From: Devosia sp.
Lineage (GTDB): Bacteria; Pseudomonadota; Alphaproteobacteria; Rhizobiales; Devosiaceae
Assembly (NCBI GenBank): GCA_016713105.1
Contig: JADJPS010000018.1
Location: 186,001-250,000, forward strand
Length of the DNA stretch: 64,000 nt
Direction of reading: 5' to 3'
Shown here: positions 34,233 to 42,126 of the stretch, in pieces
Position numbering within the stretch: the stretch's first letter is position 1
Layout of the letters: each line of letters starts with the position of its first letter
Notes under the pieces: model-generated
Told to the model about the DNA's origin: nothing
The model's database searches: none
The model's input: only the letters and a program-made list of their open reading frames with translations
Position numbers and translations under genes: made by a program

Positions 34233-35726
34233 CTACTGCAGCGTGGCGGTCGTCAGGAAGTAGATGCCGGTCGCCTGCGGCGTCCAGCCGGTGAGATTCG
34301 CGGAAACGCCATAGATCTCCGACGGATTCACCAGAGTAGCCCAAGGCGCGTCCTTGACGAGGATGGCGATCACGTCAGCATACAGCTTGGCACGCTCCTG
34401 CCTGTCTGTCGTCGCCCGGGCGGCTGAGAACAACCGGTCGAGCTCTTCGTTCTTGTAGTTGGTGAAGCTGCTGGTGGCGGCCCGGCCGCTCCAGAAGTGA
34501 CGCGACAGGATGGCGTCCAGGTCACCCTCGGCAACACCCCAGGAACTGACATAGGCCTGGCTGCGTCCGGCCTGGATGGACTCATCGAAGGCTGCGTCCT
34601 CAACCAGCTGAACTTCGGCATTGAACCCAGCCGCGCTCAGGAAGCCCTGAGTGGCCTGGGCGAGCACGAGATCGGCCTGGCGGACGTCGATCTTGACCGG
34701 AACGGTGGCCCCGGCGAGTCCGGCCTTGGCCGCATCCAGGTCGTACTTGAAGCCGTCGGCGGAGGGCTGGTGGCCGAACATCTCAGGGAAAGCCGGCTGG
34801 TTCAGAGGGCGGGCATTGCCACGGTACAAGGCAGACACCAGCAGGTCGCGATCCACCGCCGCGGCGACGGCGCGCCGGACGTCCGGATTGTCGAATGGCG
34901 GCTGGTCGACATTCATCGCCAGGAAGTAGATGCGGGTGCCGGTCGCCAGCACCGCCTTCGCGTTGCCGGTCAATTCGCCCTGGAGGTCGCTCGGGACCTT
35001 GTCCGCGATGTTGATTTCGCCGGCCTTCAGGGCCGCGATCCGCGACGAGACCTCGGGTATGGTGCGGAACACGAGTTCGGCGGCGACGGCCGGGCCACCC
35101 CAGTAGCTCTCGTTGCGCTTCACGGTGACGGTGGAACCGTCGCGGCTGACGAATTCGAAGGGACCGGTACCGATCGGCGCCGCTTCGAAGCCGTCTGCGC
35201 CGACCTCCTGGTAGTACTTGGGCGGCACGATCTCCTGGAAGGCGATCATGACGAGCAGGGTCGGCGCCGGCTTGAACGTGGTCACCTTCAGTTCGTACTC
35301 GCCCGACACTTCGACCGACTCGATGATCGAGCTGAGCTGGGAGTGCCAGGAGGCCTTGCTGTCCGGCGCAAGGATCATGTCCAGGTTGAACTTGGCCGCT
35401 TCGGCGTTGAAGGGCTCACCATTGTGGAACTTGACGTCGTCACGCAAGGTGAAGGTCCACTTGGTTTCATCGGCGACAGTCCATGAACTGGCCAGTTGCG
35501 GCTGCGGCTGCAGCTCGTTGTTCTGCACCACCAGGGCATCGAAGATCTGTCGCTTGATGGCGCGCGTCTCCCGTCCGCCCGCCGGCACCTGCAGCGGATT
35601 GAGCAAGGCCGGCTTGTCGGCCTGGCCGATCACCAGGCGGTCATCGGCCGCCTGCGCGCTGGATCCCAGCAGGCCGCTGCCCAGTAGCAGGCTGGCGGCA
35701 AGTAATACTGCTCCGATTCTCATCAT
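34233..35726 (-). CDS. Peptide-type ABC transporter substrate-binding protein, DppA-like
   Basis: This 497-aa periplasmic binding protein of the SBP_bac_5 family has a Sec signal peptide (hydrophobic RIGAVLLAASLLLGSGLLG, cleavage near AQA). Family stretches are WTFTLRDDVKFHNGEPFNAEAAKFNLD, PIGTGPFEF and DNPDVRRAVAAAVDR. Such proteins bind di/oligopeptides, nickel, or other amide-containing solutes. The ATG overlaps the stop of the upstream ATPase (ATGATGA) with GGAG 3 to 6 bases before the two possible starts (35726, 35723). The gene order D-F-A-B-C is complete for this transporter class. Confidence 0.92.
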   Translation of the reverse strand: MMRIGAVLLAASLLLGSGLLGSSAQAADDRLVIGQADKPALLNPLQVPAGGRETRAIKRQIFDALVVQNNELQPQPQLASSWTVADETKWTFTLRDDVKFHNGEPFNAEAAKFNLDMILAPDSKASWHSQLSSIIESVEVSGEYELKVTTFKPAPTLLVMIAFQEIVPPKYYQEVGADGFEAAPIGTGPFEFVSRDGSTVTVKRNESYWGGPAVAAELVFRTIPEVSSRIAALKAGEINIADKVPSDLQGELTGNAKAVLATGTRIYFLAMNVDQPPFDNPDVRRAVAAAVDRDLLVSALYRGNARPLNQPAFPEMFGHQPSADGFKYDLDAAKAGLAGATVPVKIDVRQADLVLAQATQGFLSAAGFNAEVQLVEDAAFDESIQAGRSQAYVSSWGVAEGDLDAILSRHFWSGRAATSSFTNYKNEELDRLFSAARATTDRQERAKLYADVIAILVKDAPWATLVNPSEIYGVSANLTGWTPQATGIYFLTTATLQ

Positions 35727-36568
35727 GGTCTCCTGTGTTGAGTCGTTCGAGTTTCCTTGCCGCGCCTCGATCGCGGTTCGGGAACCGGTGTGGACGCTAT
35801 GAGCGCCTGCGTGTAGGGGTGCGTGGGATGGTGGATCACCTCTTCGGTGACCCCGGCCTCGACCACTTGCCCTGTCTTCATGACTGCGACATGGTCGCAC
35901 AGCTGTTCGACGACGGCGAGATTGTGCGAAATGAACACGTAGGTCAGACCGAGCTCGCGCTGCAGGGCCTGCAGCAACAGCAGGATCTGCGCCTGGATCG
36001 ACACGTCCAGCGCCGACACCGGCTCGTCCAGGACGAGGATCTTCGGTTGCACCGCCAGCGCGCGGGCGATGCAGATCCGCTGACGCTGCCCCCCCGAGAA
36101 TTCATGCGGGTAGCGGTCGATCGCATCGGCCGGCATGCCGCACTGATCGAGAAGCGCGGCGACACGCGCCCGGCGTTCGCCGGCCGGGCAGAGCTGGTGG
36201 ACCCGCATACCCTCGGCCACCAGATTCCCGACCTTCCAGTACGGGTTGAGGGCGGCGTAGGGGTCCTGAAAGACCAGCTGCAGGATCCGGCGGAAGGCGA
36301 GGCGATCGGCCTTCCTGAGGTTGGAGACGTCGAAGCCGTCGATCAGCACCGAGCCGGAATCGATGCGCTCCAGTCCGCACAGCATCCTCGCCGCTGTGCT
36401 CTTTCCCGAGCCGGATTCCCCCACGATGCCGAAGGTGGTGCCGCGCTTTACCGAAAAGCTGACGCCATCGACGGCCTTGATGCGTTTCCGGTTCAGCGAG
36501 AAACCGTGTCCGCTGAGGAAGGTCCGGCGCAGGTCCCTGACGACAATCGCGGCGTCCTCTTCCATCAT
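35723..36568 (-). CDS. Peptide-type ABC transporter ATP-binding protein, DppF-like
   Basis: This 281-aa ATPase has Walker A GESGSGKSTAARML, Q-loop LVFQDPYAALNPYW, signature FSGGQRQRICIARAL and Walker B LVLDEPVSALDVS. The C-terminal oligopeptide-type extension is present in short form (HHPTHPYTQALIASTPVPEP). I chose the ATG that overlaps the DppD stop; in-frame ATGs exist further upstream (36586, 36637) inside dppD. It forms a heterodimer with the DppD-like subunit. Confidence 0.92.
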   Translation of the reverse strand: MMEEDAAIVVRDLRRTFLSGHGFSLNRKRIKAVDGVSFSVKRGTTFGIVGESGSGKSTAARMLCGLERIDSGSVLIDGFDVSNLRKADRLAFRRILQLVFQDPYAALNPYWKVGNLVAEGMRVHQLCPAGERRARVAALLDQCGMPADAIDRYPHEFSGGQRQRICIARALAVQPKILVLDEPVSALDVSIQAQILLLLQALQRELGLTYVFISHNLAVVEQLCDHVAVMKTGQVVEAGVTEEVIHHPTHPYTQALIASTPVPEPRSRRGKETRTTQHRRP

Positions 36569-37569
36569 GGCAGCGGATTGTGGCATCGAAAGCGACCTGC
36601 ATCGGCCCAGATATCCGGCGGCATGGCCGCGGAGCACTCAGGCATGGCGCGCGCACAACGCGGCTGGAACGGGCACGAGCCGACATCCTTGGAGATCTTT
36701 GGAGGCGCTCCGGGGATGGCCTTGAAGGCTTTCCTCGTGCCCAGCTTGGGCAGCGAATCCAGCAGGGCGGAGGTGTAGGGGTGGCGAGGGCGCGAAAACA
36801 GCGTCTCGGTGTCGGCCTCCTCGATGATCATGCCGCCATAGAATACCGCCACCCGGTCACAGACTTCCGCGACGACGCCGAGATCGTGGGTGATGATGAT
36901 GGCGGAGACCCCGCGGTTGGCGACCACCCCCTGCAACAGTTCGAGAACCTGCCGCTGGATCGTCACGTCGAGCGCGGTCGTGGGTTCGTCGGCAATGATC
37001 AGCTCCGGGTCCGAGATGAGCGCCGCGGCAATCACGACCCGCTGCTTCATGCCCCCGGACAGCTGGTGCGGATAGCTGGCGAGGCAGCGTTCCGGATCGG
37101 AGATGCCCACTTCGGCCAGCAGGTCGTTGGCGCGGCGGCGTGCGACCCCGACGGACACGCCCGGCGTACTCGCCATGTAGGCTTCGACCAGCTGGGCGCC
37201 GATGGTGTAGACGGGATCAAGGGCTGCCACGGCATCCTGAAAGACGAACCCGATGGCCCGTCCCCGCAGGCTGCGCAGGTCCTTCCCGCTGGCGCGCAGA
37301 ACATCCTGCTCCCGGAACAGCACGGAACCCGATGCGACGGCCGACGACGGCAACAGGTTGATGAGGGATCGCGCCGTGATGCTTTTCCCGGAGCCGGATT
37401 CGCCGACAATTCCGAAGAACTCGCCCTTCGATACCTCGAACGATACCCCGGACACGGCGCGGAGCGTGCCAAACCGGACGGAAAGATCTTCAACCCGAAG
37501 GAGTGCCGTATCCCGGACGCCTGCCAGGAGGCCACTCGTCACGGCGGCTTGATTGCTCCCGCCAGTCAC
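36565..37569 (-). CDS. Peptide-type ABC transporter ATP-binding protein, DppD-like
   Basis: This ATPase of about 334 aa has Walker A GESGSGKSITARSL, signature LSGGMKQRVVIAAAL, Walker B IIADEPTTALDVT and the C-terminal Cys/Pro-rich tail of this family (CPFQPRCARAMPEC), which may hold an iron-sulfur cluster or zinc. The start is uncertain: the frame is open to 37743, but an ATG there would place the operator-like repeat inside the gene. GTG codons at 37569 or 37542 are better placed next to the conserved start of the domain (LLRVEDLSVRFG). It is the first gene of the transporter operon. Confidence 0.88.
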   Translation of the reverse strand: MTGGSNQAAVTSGLLAGVRDTALLRVEDLSVRFGTLRAVSGVSFEVSKGEFFGIVGESGSGKSITARSLINLLPSSAVASGSVLFREQDVLRASGKDLRSLRGRAIGFVFQDAVAALDPVYTIGAQLVEAYMASTPGVSVGVARRRANDLLAEVGISDPERCLASYPHQLSGGMKQRVVIAAALISDPELIIADEPTTALDVTIQRQVLELLQGVVANRGVSAIIITHDLGVVAEVCDRVAVFYGGMIIEEADTETLFSRPRHPYTSALLDSLPKLGTRKAFKAIPGAPPKISKDVGSCPFQPRCARAMPECSAAMPPDIWADAGRFRCHNPLP

Positions 37570-37711
37570 CGCGTACCTGCCGCCACGCGTCACCCCCCCG
37601 CCCAAGCTAGTGCAAAGTCTGCCAGGCACCGCCGACAGGCGGGCGCAAGGACGGCGCGTCGTGTGGACCGGTATCCATCTGTGCCTCCAGCTCCACTTCC
37701 AACCCTCCGGC

Positions 37712-37734
37712 CCAACTGGACTGGTATGGGCTGG
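37712..37734. promoter_or_regulatory. Operator B: TGGACTGG-type element
   Basis: The core AACTGGACTGGTATGGGCTGG matches operator A at 31467 in its repeated TGG spacing. It lies upstream of the likely start of the first transporter gene, about 140 bp from the GTG at 37569. Confidence 0.55.
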
Positions 37735-37901
37735 ATCATACATGTTGGTCGGGGTGAGTCAACGCCGGGAAGCGGCCAGCGGTCCCACGGCGGGCTGGCC
37801 GAGCGCCGCCGGACTCACCTTCGACACCCGGCTGCGCAGGGTCTGGCCGAGCGACCGTTCGGTGCCGATTGACTTGACCGGCATTCCTTACTAGCCTTTG
37901 C

Positions 37902-37933
37902 TCCAGTCCAGTCCAGTCCAGAACTCGTGACTG
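37902..37933. promoter_or_regulatory. Operator C: TGGACTGG-type element, inverted
   Basis: On the minus strand this reads CTGGACTGGACTGGACTGG, three phased repeats, and matches operators A and B. A further CCAGTC-type half site (GTGACTGG) follows at 37926-37933. It lies about 70 bp before the likely ATG of the first D-glutamate-cyclase-like gene. Confidence 0.55.
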
Positions 37934-38001
37934 GCCTGTCCTTCGCTATGGAATCGCCGCCGCACAACTCTTTCTGCACTCGCCAATCACCCGGAAAACG
38001 C

Positions 38002-39063
38002 ATGCAGGCCGCAGCTAACTCGGATTCGCTCGTCAGGATCTGCGATGGTATCGATCGCCTTGTGTCCATGGACCTGCCGCGGCGCGGTGTGATCGACCTG
38101 ATCTTCCGTGCGGCGCGTGAGCAGGCCGCAATGCCGCTCAGCCTGCGCGCAGCGCGGCTGCTGCAGGCCGGGCTTGCGCCGGGACGGGTCGCCCTGATCG
38201 CCACCGGCTGGCTCGACCGCCCGCATGTCAGCCTCGACATCGCCGAATCCGACGGCCCGCCGGGCGCAGCGGTGCTGGCAAGGGCCCTGCATGTGGCCTT
38301 TGGTGCAGTCCCGTTCGTCTTTGTCGAGGACCGGATCGTCGCGCCGACCATCGCAGTGGTCCAGGCTGCCGGGCTGCGCTGCGTCGAGCCCGAACAGATC
38401 CTGGCCGCGCGGGGCGGGTCCGGTGCCCTTCACGCCGCCTCGGTCATCGCGCTCCCAAGCGACCGAGCCAAGGCCGAGGCCATGGCCAGCGACATCCTCG
38501 GGCGGTTCGACATCGGCGCCTTCGTGGCCGTCGAAAAGGGGGGGGAGAACCGCCGTGGCCGCATCCGGACCAGCCGGGGAGCCGACACCACCGATGCGCT
38601 CTCCAAGGCCGACGCGCTGCTCGATGCCTGCCGATCGCGCGGCATTCCCAGCGTCGGGATCGGCGATGGCGGCAACGAGATCGGCATGGGCCTGGTCCAC
38701 GAACAGCTCGCGGGGCGGCTGAGGAATTCGCTCGGCCCCGACGGGACCAGTGACGACGGAGTCATCCCGTCCGGACGAACCGATGCACTGGTCGCGGCGA
38801 CGGTCTCGAACTGGGGCGCATATGGCGTCGCGACCGCACTGGCAGTGCTCCTCGAAAACCCGGACGTCCTGCATTCGGTCGAGATGGAAGAAGCCATATT
38901 GCGGGCCAGCGCGGCGGCCGGCTTCATCGACGGAGTAACCGGCTTTGTCGCCCCCTCGGTGGACGGCCTGCCGCTCGGCGTGCATCTCGCCATGGTGCGA
39001 TTGCTGCGGACTTTCGTGGGCGAAGGCGTCAACACCGTCGCCTGGAACAAGTACCCGGGCTAG
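38002..39063 (+). CDS. D-glutamate cyclase-like protein (DUF4392), first copy
   Basis: This 353-aa cytoplasmic protein belongs to the family of the C-terminal domain of mammalian DGLUCY, which converts D-glutamate to 5-oxo-D-proline. The family signature GIGDGGNEIGMG is present (about residues 216-227), as are LIATGWLDRPHVSLDIAESDGPPGAA and TVSNWGAYGVATAL. I chose the ATG at 38002 because it aligns with the start of the downstream paralogue; earlier in-frame starts at 37927 and 37948 overlap or abut operator C. It is the first of two tandem paralogues and stands alone without the N-terminal DGLUCY domain. The true substrate in bacteria is not established. Confidence 0.8.
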   Translation: MQAAANSDSLVRICDGIDRLVSMDLPRRGVIDLIFRAAREQAAMPLSLRAARLLQAGLAPGRVALIATGWLDRPHVSLDIAESDGPPGAAVLARALHVAFGAVPFVFVEDRIVAPTIAVVQAAGLRCVEPEQILAARGGSGALHAASVIALPSDRAKAEAMASDILGRFDIGAFVAVEKGGENRRGRIRTSRGADTTDALSKADALLDACRSRGIPSVGIGDGGNEIGMGLVHEQLAGRLRNSLGPDGTSDDGVIPSGRTDALVAATVSNWGAYGVATALAVLLENPDVLHSVEMEEAILRASAAAGFIDGVTGFVAPSVDGLPLGVHLAMVRLLRTFVGEGVNTVAWNKYPG

Positions 39064-39125
39064 CGGCCAGCGGTCCCATGCGGGAAACACCTCTTGCAGT
39101 CCAGGCGTCTGGATCGGAGCAGAAC

Positions 39126-40163
39126 ATGAGCTACACTGCTGTGGAAATCTCCGAACAGATCGATCGTCTGCTGGCCATCGACTTTCCGGCCCGTGACGTC
39201 ATCGACATCGCCTACCCGGCGTTTCGTGCGCATTACGGCGCGCCGCTCACCTATCTTGCGGCAAAAGCACTGGCAGAGGTGAAGCGCGGCCAGATCGTCT
39301 GCATTGCCACGGGCTTCGTCAACCGCCCGGCCATCGACACGGCGATCGCCGAATCGGATGGCCCGGTCGGCGCCGCGGTGTTGGCGCGTGCGGTCCATCT
39401 CGGCCTCGGAGCAGTGCCGGTCATTCTCGTCGAGGAACAGATCATCGGGCCCATGACCCGCATCCTTCACGCCTGCGGGCTGCGGGTGATGGACCTCGAG
39501 CGCGCCAAGCGATGTGCCCAGCCCTCGGTTACCCAGGATGCCGCGGCCATCCTGGCTTCGCCGGTCGATTGGGCAGAGGCGGAAGCCCAGGCCACCAGCC
39601 TGCTCGAGCAGGAGGACGTCGGAGCGTTCATCGCTATCGAAAAGGGAGCCGCCAATCCTGCCGGGGAGGTCCTGTTCAGCCGCGGACGCATCTGCACGCC
39701 GACCGTCGGCAAGGTCGATCCGCTGGTAAGGCTCTGCCGCAGCAGGGGTATTCCCACGATCGGCATCGGTGATGGCGGAAACGAGATGGGAATGGGCAAC
39801 GCAAGCGGCATTCTGCGGACTCTGCTCGCCTACGGCGATCCCAAGTACAACGGTGGGATCGTACCGGCCCAGGAGACCGACTTCGTCGTGCCGGTAACCG
39901 TCTCGAACTGGGGCGGCTATGGCATCGCCGCGGCCCTTGCGGCCATACTGGGGCGCCCCGATCTGCTGCACGATGAAGCTACCGAGCGGCGCATGCTGCT
40001 CGCGGCGTCCCTTGAGGGTCTGATCGATGGCGTGACCGGGACGACCCTGCCGACCTCCGACGGGCTCTCCGAGGACGTCCACGTGGCCATCGTCGCCATG
40101 CTTCGGGCGATCGTCGGCATCGGAACTCCGGCCACGGACTGGCCCTCACCGAGTCGCCCGTAG
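39126..40163 (+). CDS. D-glutamate cyclase-like protein (DUF4392), second copy
   Basis: This 345-aa paralogue of the preceding gene shares the same motifs in the same order: CIATGFVNRPAIDTAIAESDGPVGAAVLARAVHLG, GIGDGGNEMGMGN and TVSNWGGYGIAAALA. The two copies have diverged clearly (different loops around residues 160-210 and in the segment after the signature), so recent duplication is unlikely; a heterodimer or different substrates are possible. The ATG at 39126 is preferred; 39078 is an in-frame alternative. It ends the plus-strand unit that starts at operator C. Confidence 0.8.
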   Translation: MSYTAVEISEQIDRLLAIDFPARDVIDIAYPAFRAHYGAPLTYLAAKALAEVKRGQIVCIATGFVNRPAIDTAIAESDGPVGAAVLARAVHLGLGAVPVILVEEQIIGPMTRILHACGLRVMDLERAKRCAQPSVTQDAAAILASPVDWAEAEAQATSLLEQEDVGAFIAIEKGAANPAGEVLFSRGRICTPTVGKVDPLVRLCRSRGIPTIGIGDGGNEMGMGNASGILRTLLAYGDPKYNGGIVPAQETDFVVPVTVSNWGGYGIAAALAAILGRPDLLHDEATERRMLLAASLEGLIDGVTGTTLPTSDGLSEDVHVAIVAMLRAIVGIGTPATDWPSPSRP

Positions 40164-40377
40164 CGCAGACCGCACCGCACGCCCTCGCCTCTGCAAGGAC
40201 AGCCGCACCATGTCAGCCACGACGGGGCTGCGGTTGGCTTGTCGCGTCGATGCAGCATCCTGAGCCTCCGGTTCGCCAATATGCAGCATTGGCGTTCGAG
40301 AACTGGCTGCCGGACAACCGCAGCAGCTAGCTTCCGGTCGGGGAGAAACCGAGGCGAAACTCGGTGACAGGAATCGC

Positions 40378-42105
40378 ATGATGAACCGGCTTCGGGCGGA
40401 GAGTCTCACACCGATCGAAGGATCTGGATGGGGGGTAGAACAGGCCGCGCATCTGCTGGAGCGCGCAGGCTTCGGCGGCACGCCGGCGCAGATCGCGCGT
40501 CTGGCCGCCATGACGCCCGCGGCAGCGGTTGCCTCGCTTGTCGACTACGCCCGGCTCGACGACAGCGCCCTGCCGCCTTTCGAGGAATCCGGCTTCTGGG
40601 ACCCCTCGCTGCAGGACTTCCCGGTCAGCCGTCCGGCGGCGACCCGCCTCGCCGAGGAGACCGGCGCAGCGATGGGTGTTCGCGTCAAGCCGGGCGGCAG
40701 CCGCCCCCTGCAGCCGGTCACCAATCGCTTCTTCTACTGGCTGCGCGCCAGCGCCCTCGAGACCCGCCGCCTCGCCTTCTGGTGGCTGGACCGCATGGTC
40801 CGGACGCCCCGCCCGCTCGAGGAGAAGCTGACGCTGTTCTGGCACGGCCATTTTGCCACCGGCGAAGAGAAGCTGCGCGACTACCGCAAGATCGCACTGC
40901 AGATCGACACCCTCCGGCGCGGCGCTTCGGGCAGCTTTGCCAGCTTGTTGGTCGCCGTTTCCAAAGATCCGGCAATGCTGGTCTATCTCGATGCCGCCCA
41001 GAACGTCAGGGGAGCACCGAACGAGAATTTCGGCCGCGAGGTCATGGAGCTGTTCACCATGGGCGTCGGCCACTACAGCGAGGAGGACATCCGCGAGGCG
41101 GCCCGTGCCTTCACCGGCTGGGGCAACGACGATCTGACCTTCGTCTTCGACCCCGAAAAGCACGATGACGGCGTGAAGCGCTTCCTTGGCCGGGAGGGCC
41201 GGTTCACGGGAGACGACATCCTGTCGATCATTCTCGAAGAGCCTCGGACGGCGGTCTACATCGCCACCAAGCTCTATCGCTTCTTTGTGCGCGAGGAGGT
41301 CTCGGAAGCCCATTCCGCGCAGCTGGGGGCGCTGCTGCGGGCCGGCAACTACGAGATCGCGCCGTTCCTCCGAACCCTCTTTCTCTCCGAGGACTTCTAC
41401 AGCGAGGCCTCCGTCGGCACCCACATCAAGTCCCCCACCGAGCTCATCGTCTCGACCTACCGCAGGCTCGGGTTGCAGGAACTGCCCGGCATTCCCGACC
41501 CCCACTCGGTCGGCAAGACGCTCGGCCAGGTCCTGCTCAACCCGCCGACCGTCGCCGGCTGGGGCGAGGGGCGCTCCTGGATCACGCCCGGGCTGCTGTT
41601 CGAGCGCGCCAACTTCGCCCGCGAAGTGCTGTTCCCCGATGTCATCGAGTTCGTCGATCCCAACAACGACCCTGGCGCCGAGATCAGGCGCGTCAACCGC
41701 AACATCGCCGACGGCATGGAAATCACCGCCGCAACCCTCGAGGAAGGGGCGGCCCTCAGTTCGGCGGACGGCATCCAGGAGGCCTTCAACACGCGCTATG
41801 CCAGCCTGATGGGCTACCAGGAAGCCCTCCGCAGGCTGCGCCCAATCCCCCGTGCGGCAGCCCGCTTCAGTCTTGCGGACATCGTCGCCGAGTCCGGCGC
41901 GGCAACGACGGCCGACGCCATCGACATCCTGATGCAGCGGCTGCTGCGCGTGCCGCGCGCCGCCTCGAGCCGGTTGGTGCTGATCGAGACGCTGGCCGAG
42001 GAACTCGGCACCGAGCAGCTTGCCGAGGCGGAAACCTACATGGAGCACGGGTTGCGGCTCGTTGCCCACCTGATCATGAGTTCACCCCAGTACCAGTTGG
42101 CCTGA
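40378..42105 (+). CDS. DUF1800 domain-containing protein
   Basis: This 575-aa protein matches DUF1800 throughout, including RLAFWWLDRMVRTPRPLEEKLTLFWHGHFATGEEKLRDY, NENFGREVMELFTMGVGHYSEEDIREAARAFTGW and NPPTVAGWGEGRSWI. The family is widespread, of unknown function, and nearly always encoded before a DUF1501 gene, as here (21 bp gap). No Sec or Tat signal is seen at the N-terminus, although many relatives are exported. The preceding 214 bp (40164-40377) hold no gene I can support. Confidence 0.9.
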   Translation: MMNRLRAESLTPIEGSGWGVEQAAHLLERAGFGGTPAQIARLAAMTPAAAVASLVDYARLDDSALPPFEESGFWDPSLQDFPVSRPAATRLAEETGAAMGVRVKPGGSRPLQPVTNRFFYWLRASALETRRLAFWWLDRMVRTPRPLEEKLTLFWHGHFATGEEKLRDYRKIALQIDTLRRGASGSFASLLVAVSKDPAMLVYLDAAQNVRGAPNENFGREVMELFTMGVGHYSEEDIREAARAFTGWGNDDLTFVFDPEKHDDGVKRFLGREGRFTGDDILSIILEEPRTAVYIATKLYRFFVREEVSEAHSAQLGALLRAGNYEIAPFLRTLFLSEDFYSEASVGTHIKSPTELIVSTYRRLGLQELPGIPDPHSVGKTLGQVLLNPPTVAGWGEGRSWITPGLLFERANFAREVLFPDVIEFVDPNNDPGAEIRRVNRNIADGMEITAATLEEGAALSSADGIQEAFNTRYASLMGYQEALRRLRPIPRAAARFSLADIVAESGAATTADAIDILMQRLLRVPRAASSRLVLIETLAEELGTEQLAEAETYMEHGLRLVAHLIMSSPQYQLA

Positions 42106-42126
42106 ACCGGCCCCGGAGACCGCTCG

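Larger units (their letters stand above)
37570..38001. promoter_or_regulatory. Divergent control region with two TGGACTGG elements
   Basis: This 432-bp stretch without a supported gene separates the transporter operon from the D-glutamate-cyclase-like genes. It holds element B at 37712-37734 (facing the transporter) and element C at 37902-37933 (facing the cyclase-like genes), plus a 17-base sequence at 37771-37787 that recurs at 39062-39078. Promoter boxes cannot be assigned with confidence. Confidence 0.5.

Noticed and set aside
37570..37743. ATG at 37743 as the start of the DppD-like gene
   Set aside because: It would add about 58 low-complexity residues and put the shared operator element inside the coding region; GTG starts nearer the domain are better.
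40327..42069. 580-codon antisense frame opposite DUF1800
   Set aside because: The plus strand matches DUF1800 end to end; the antisense translation lacks recognisable structure.
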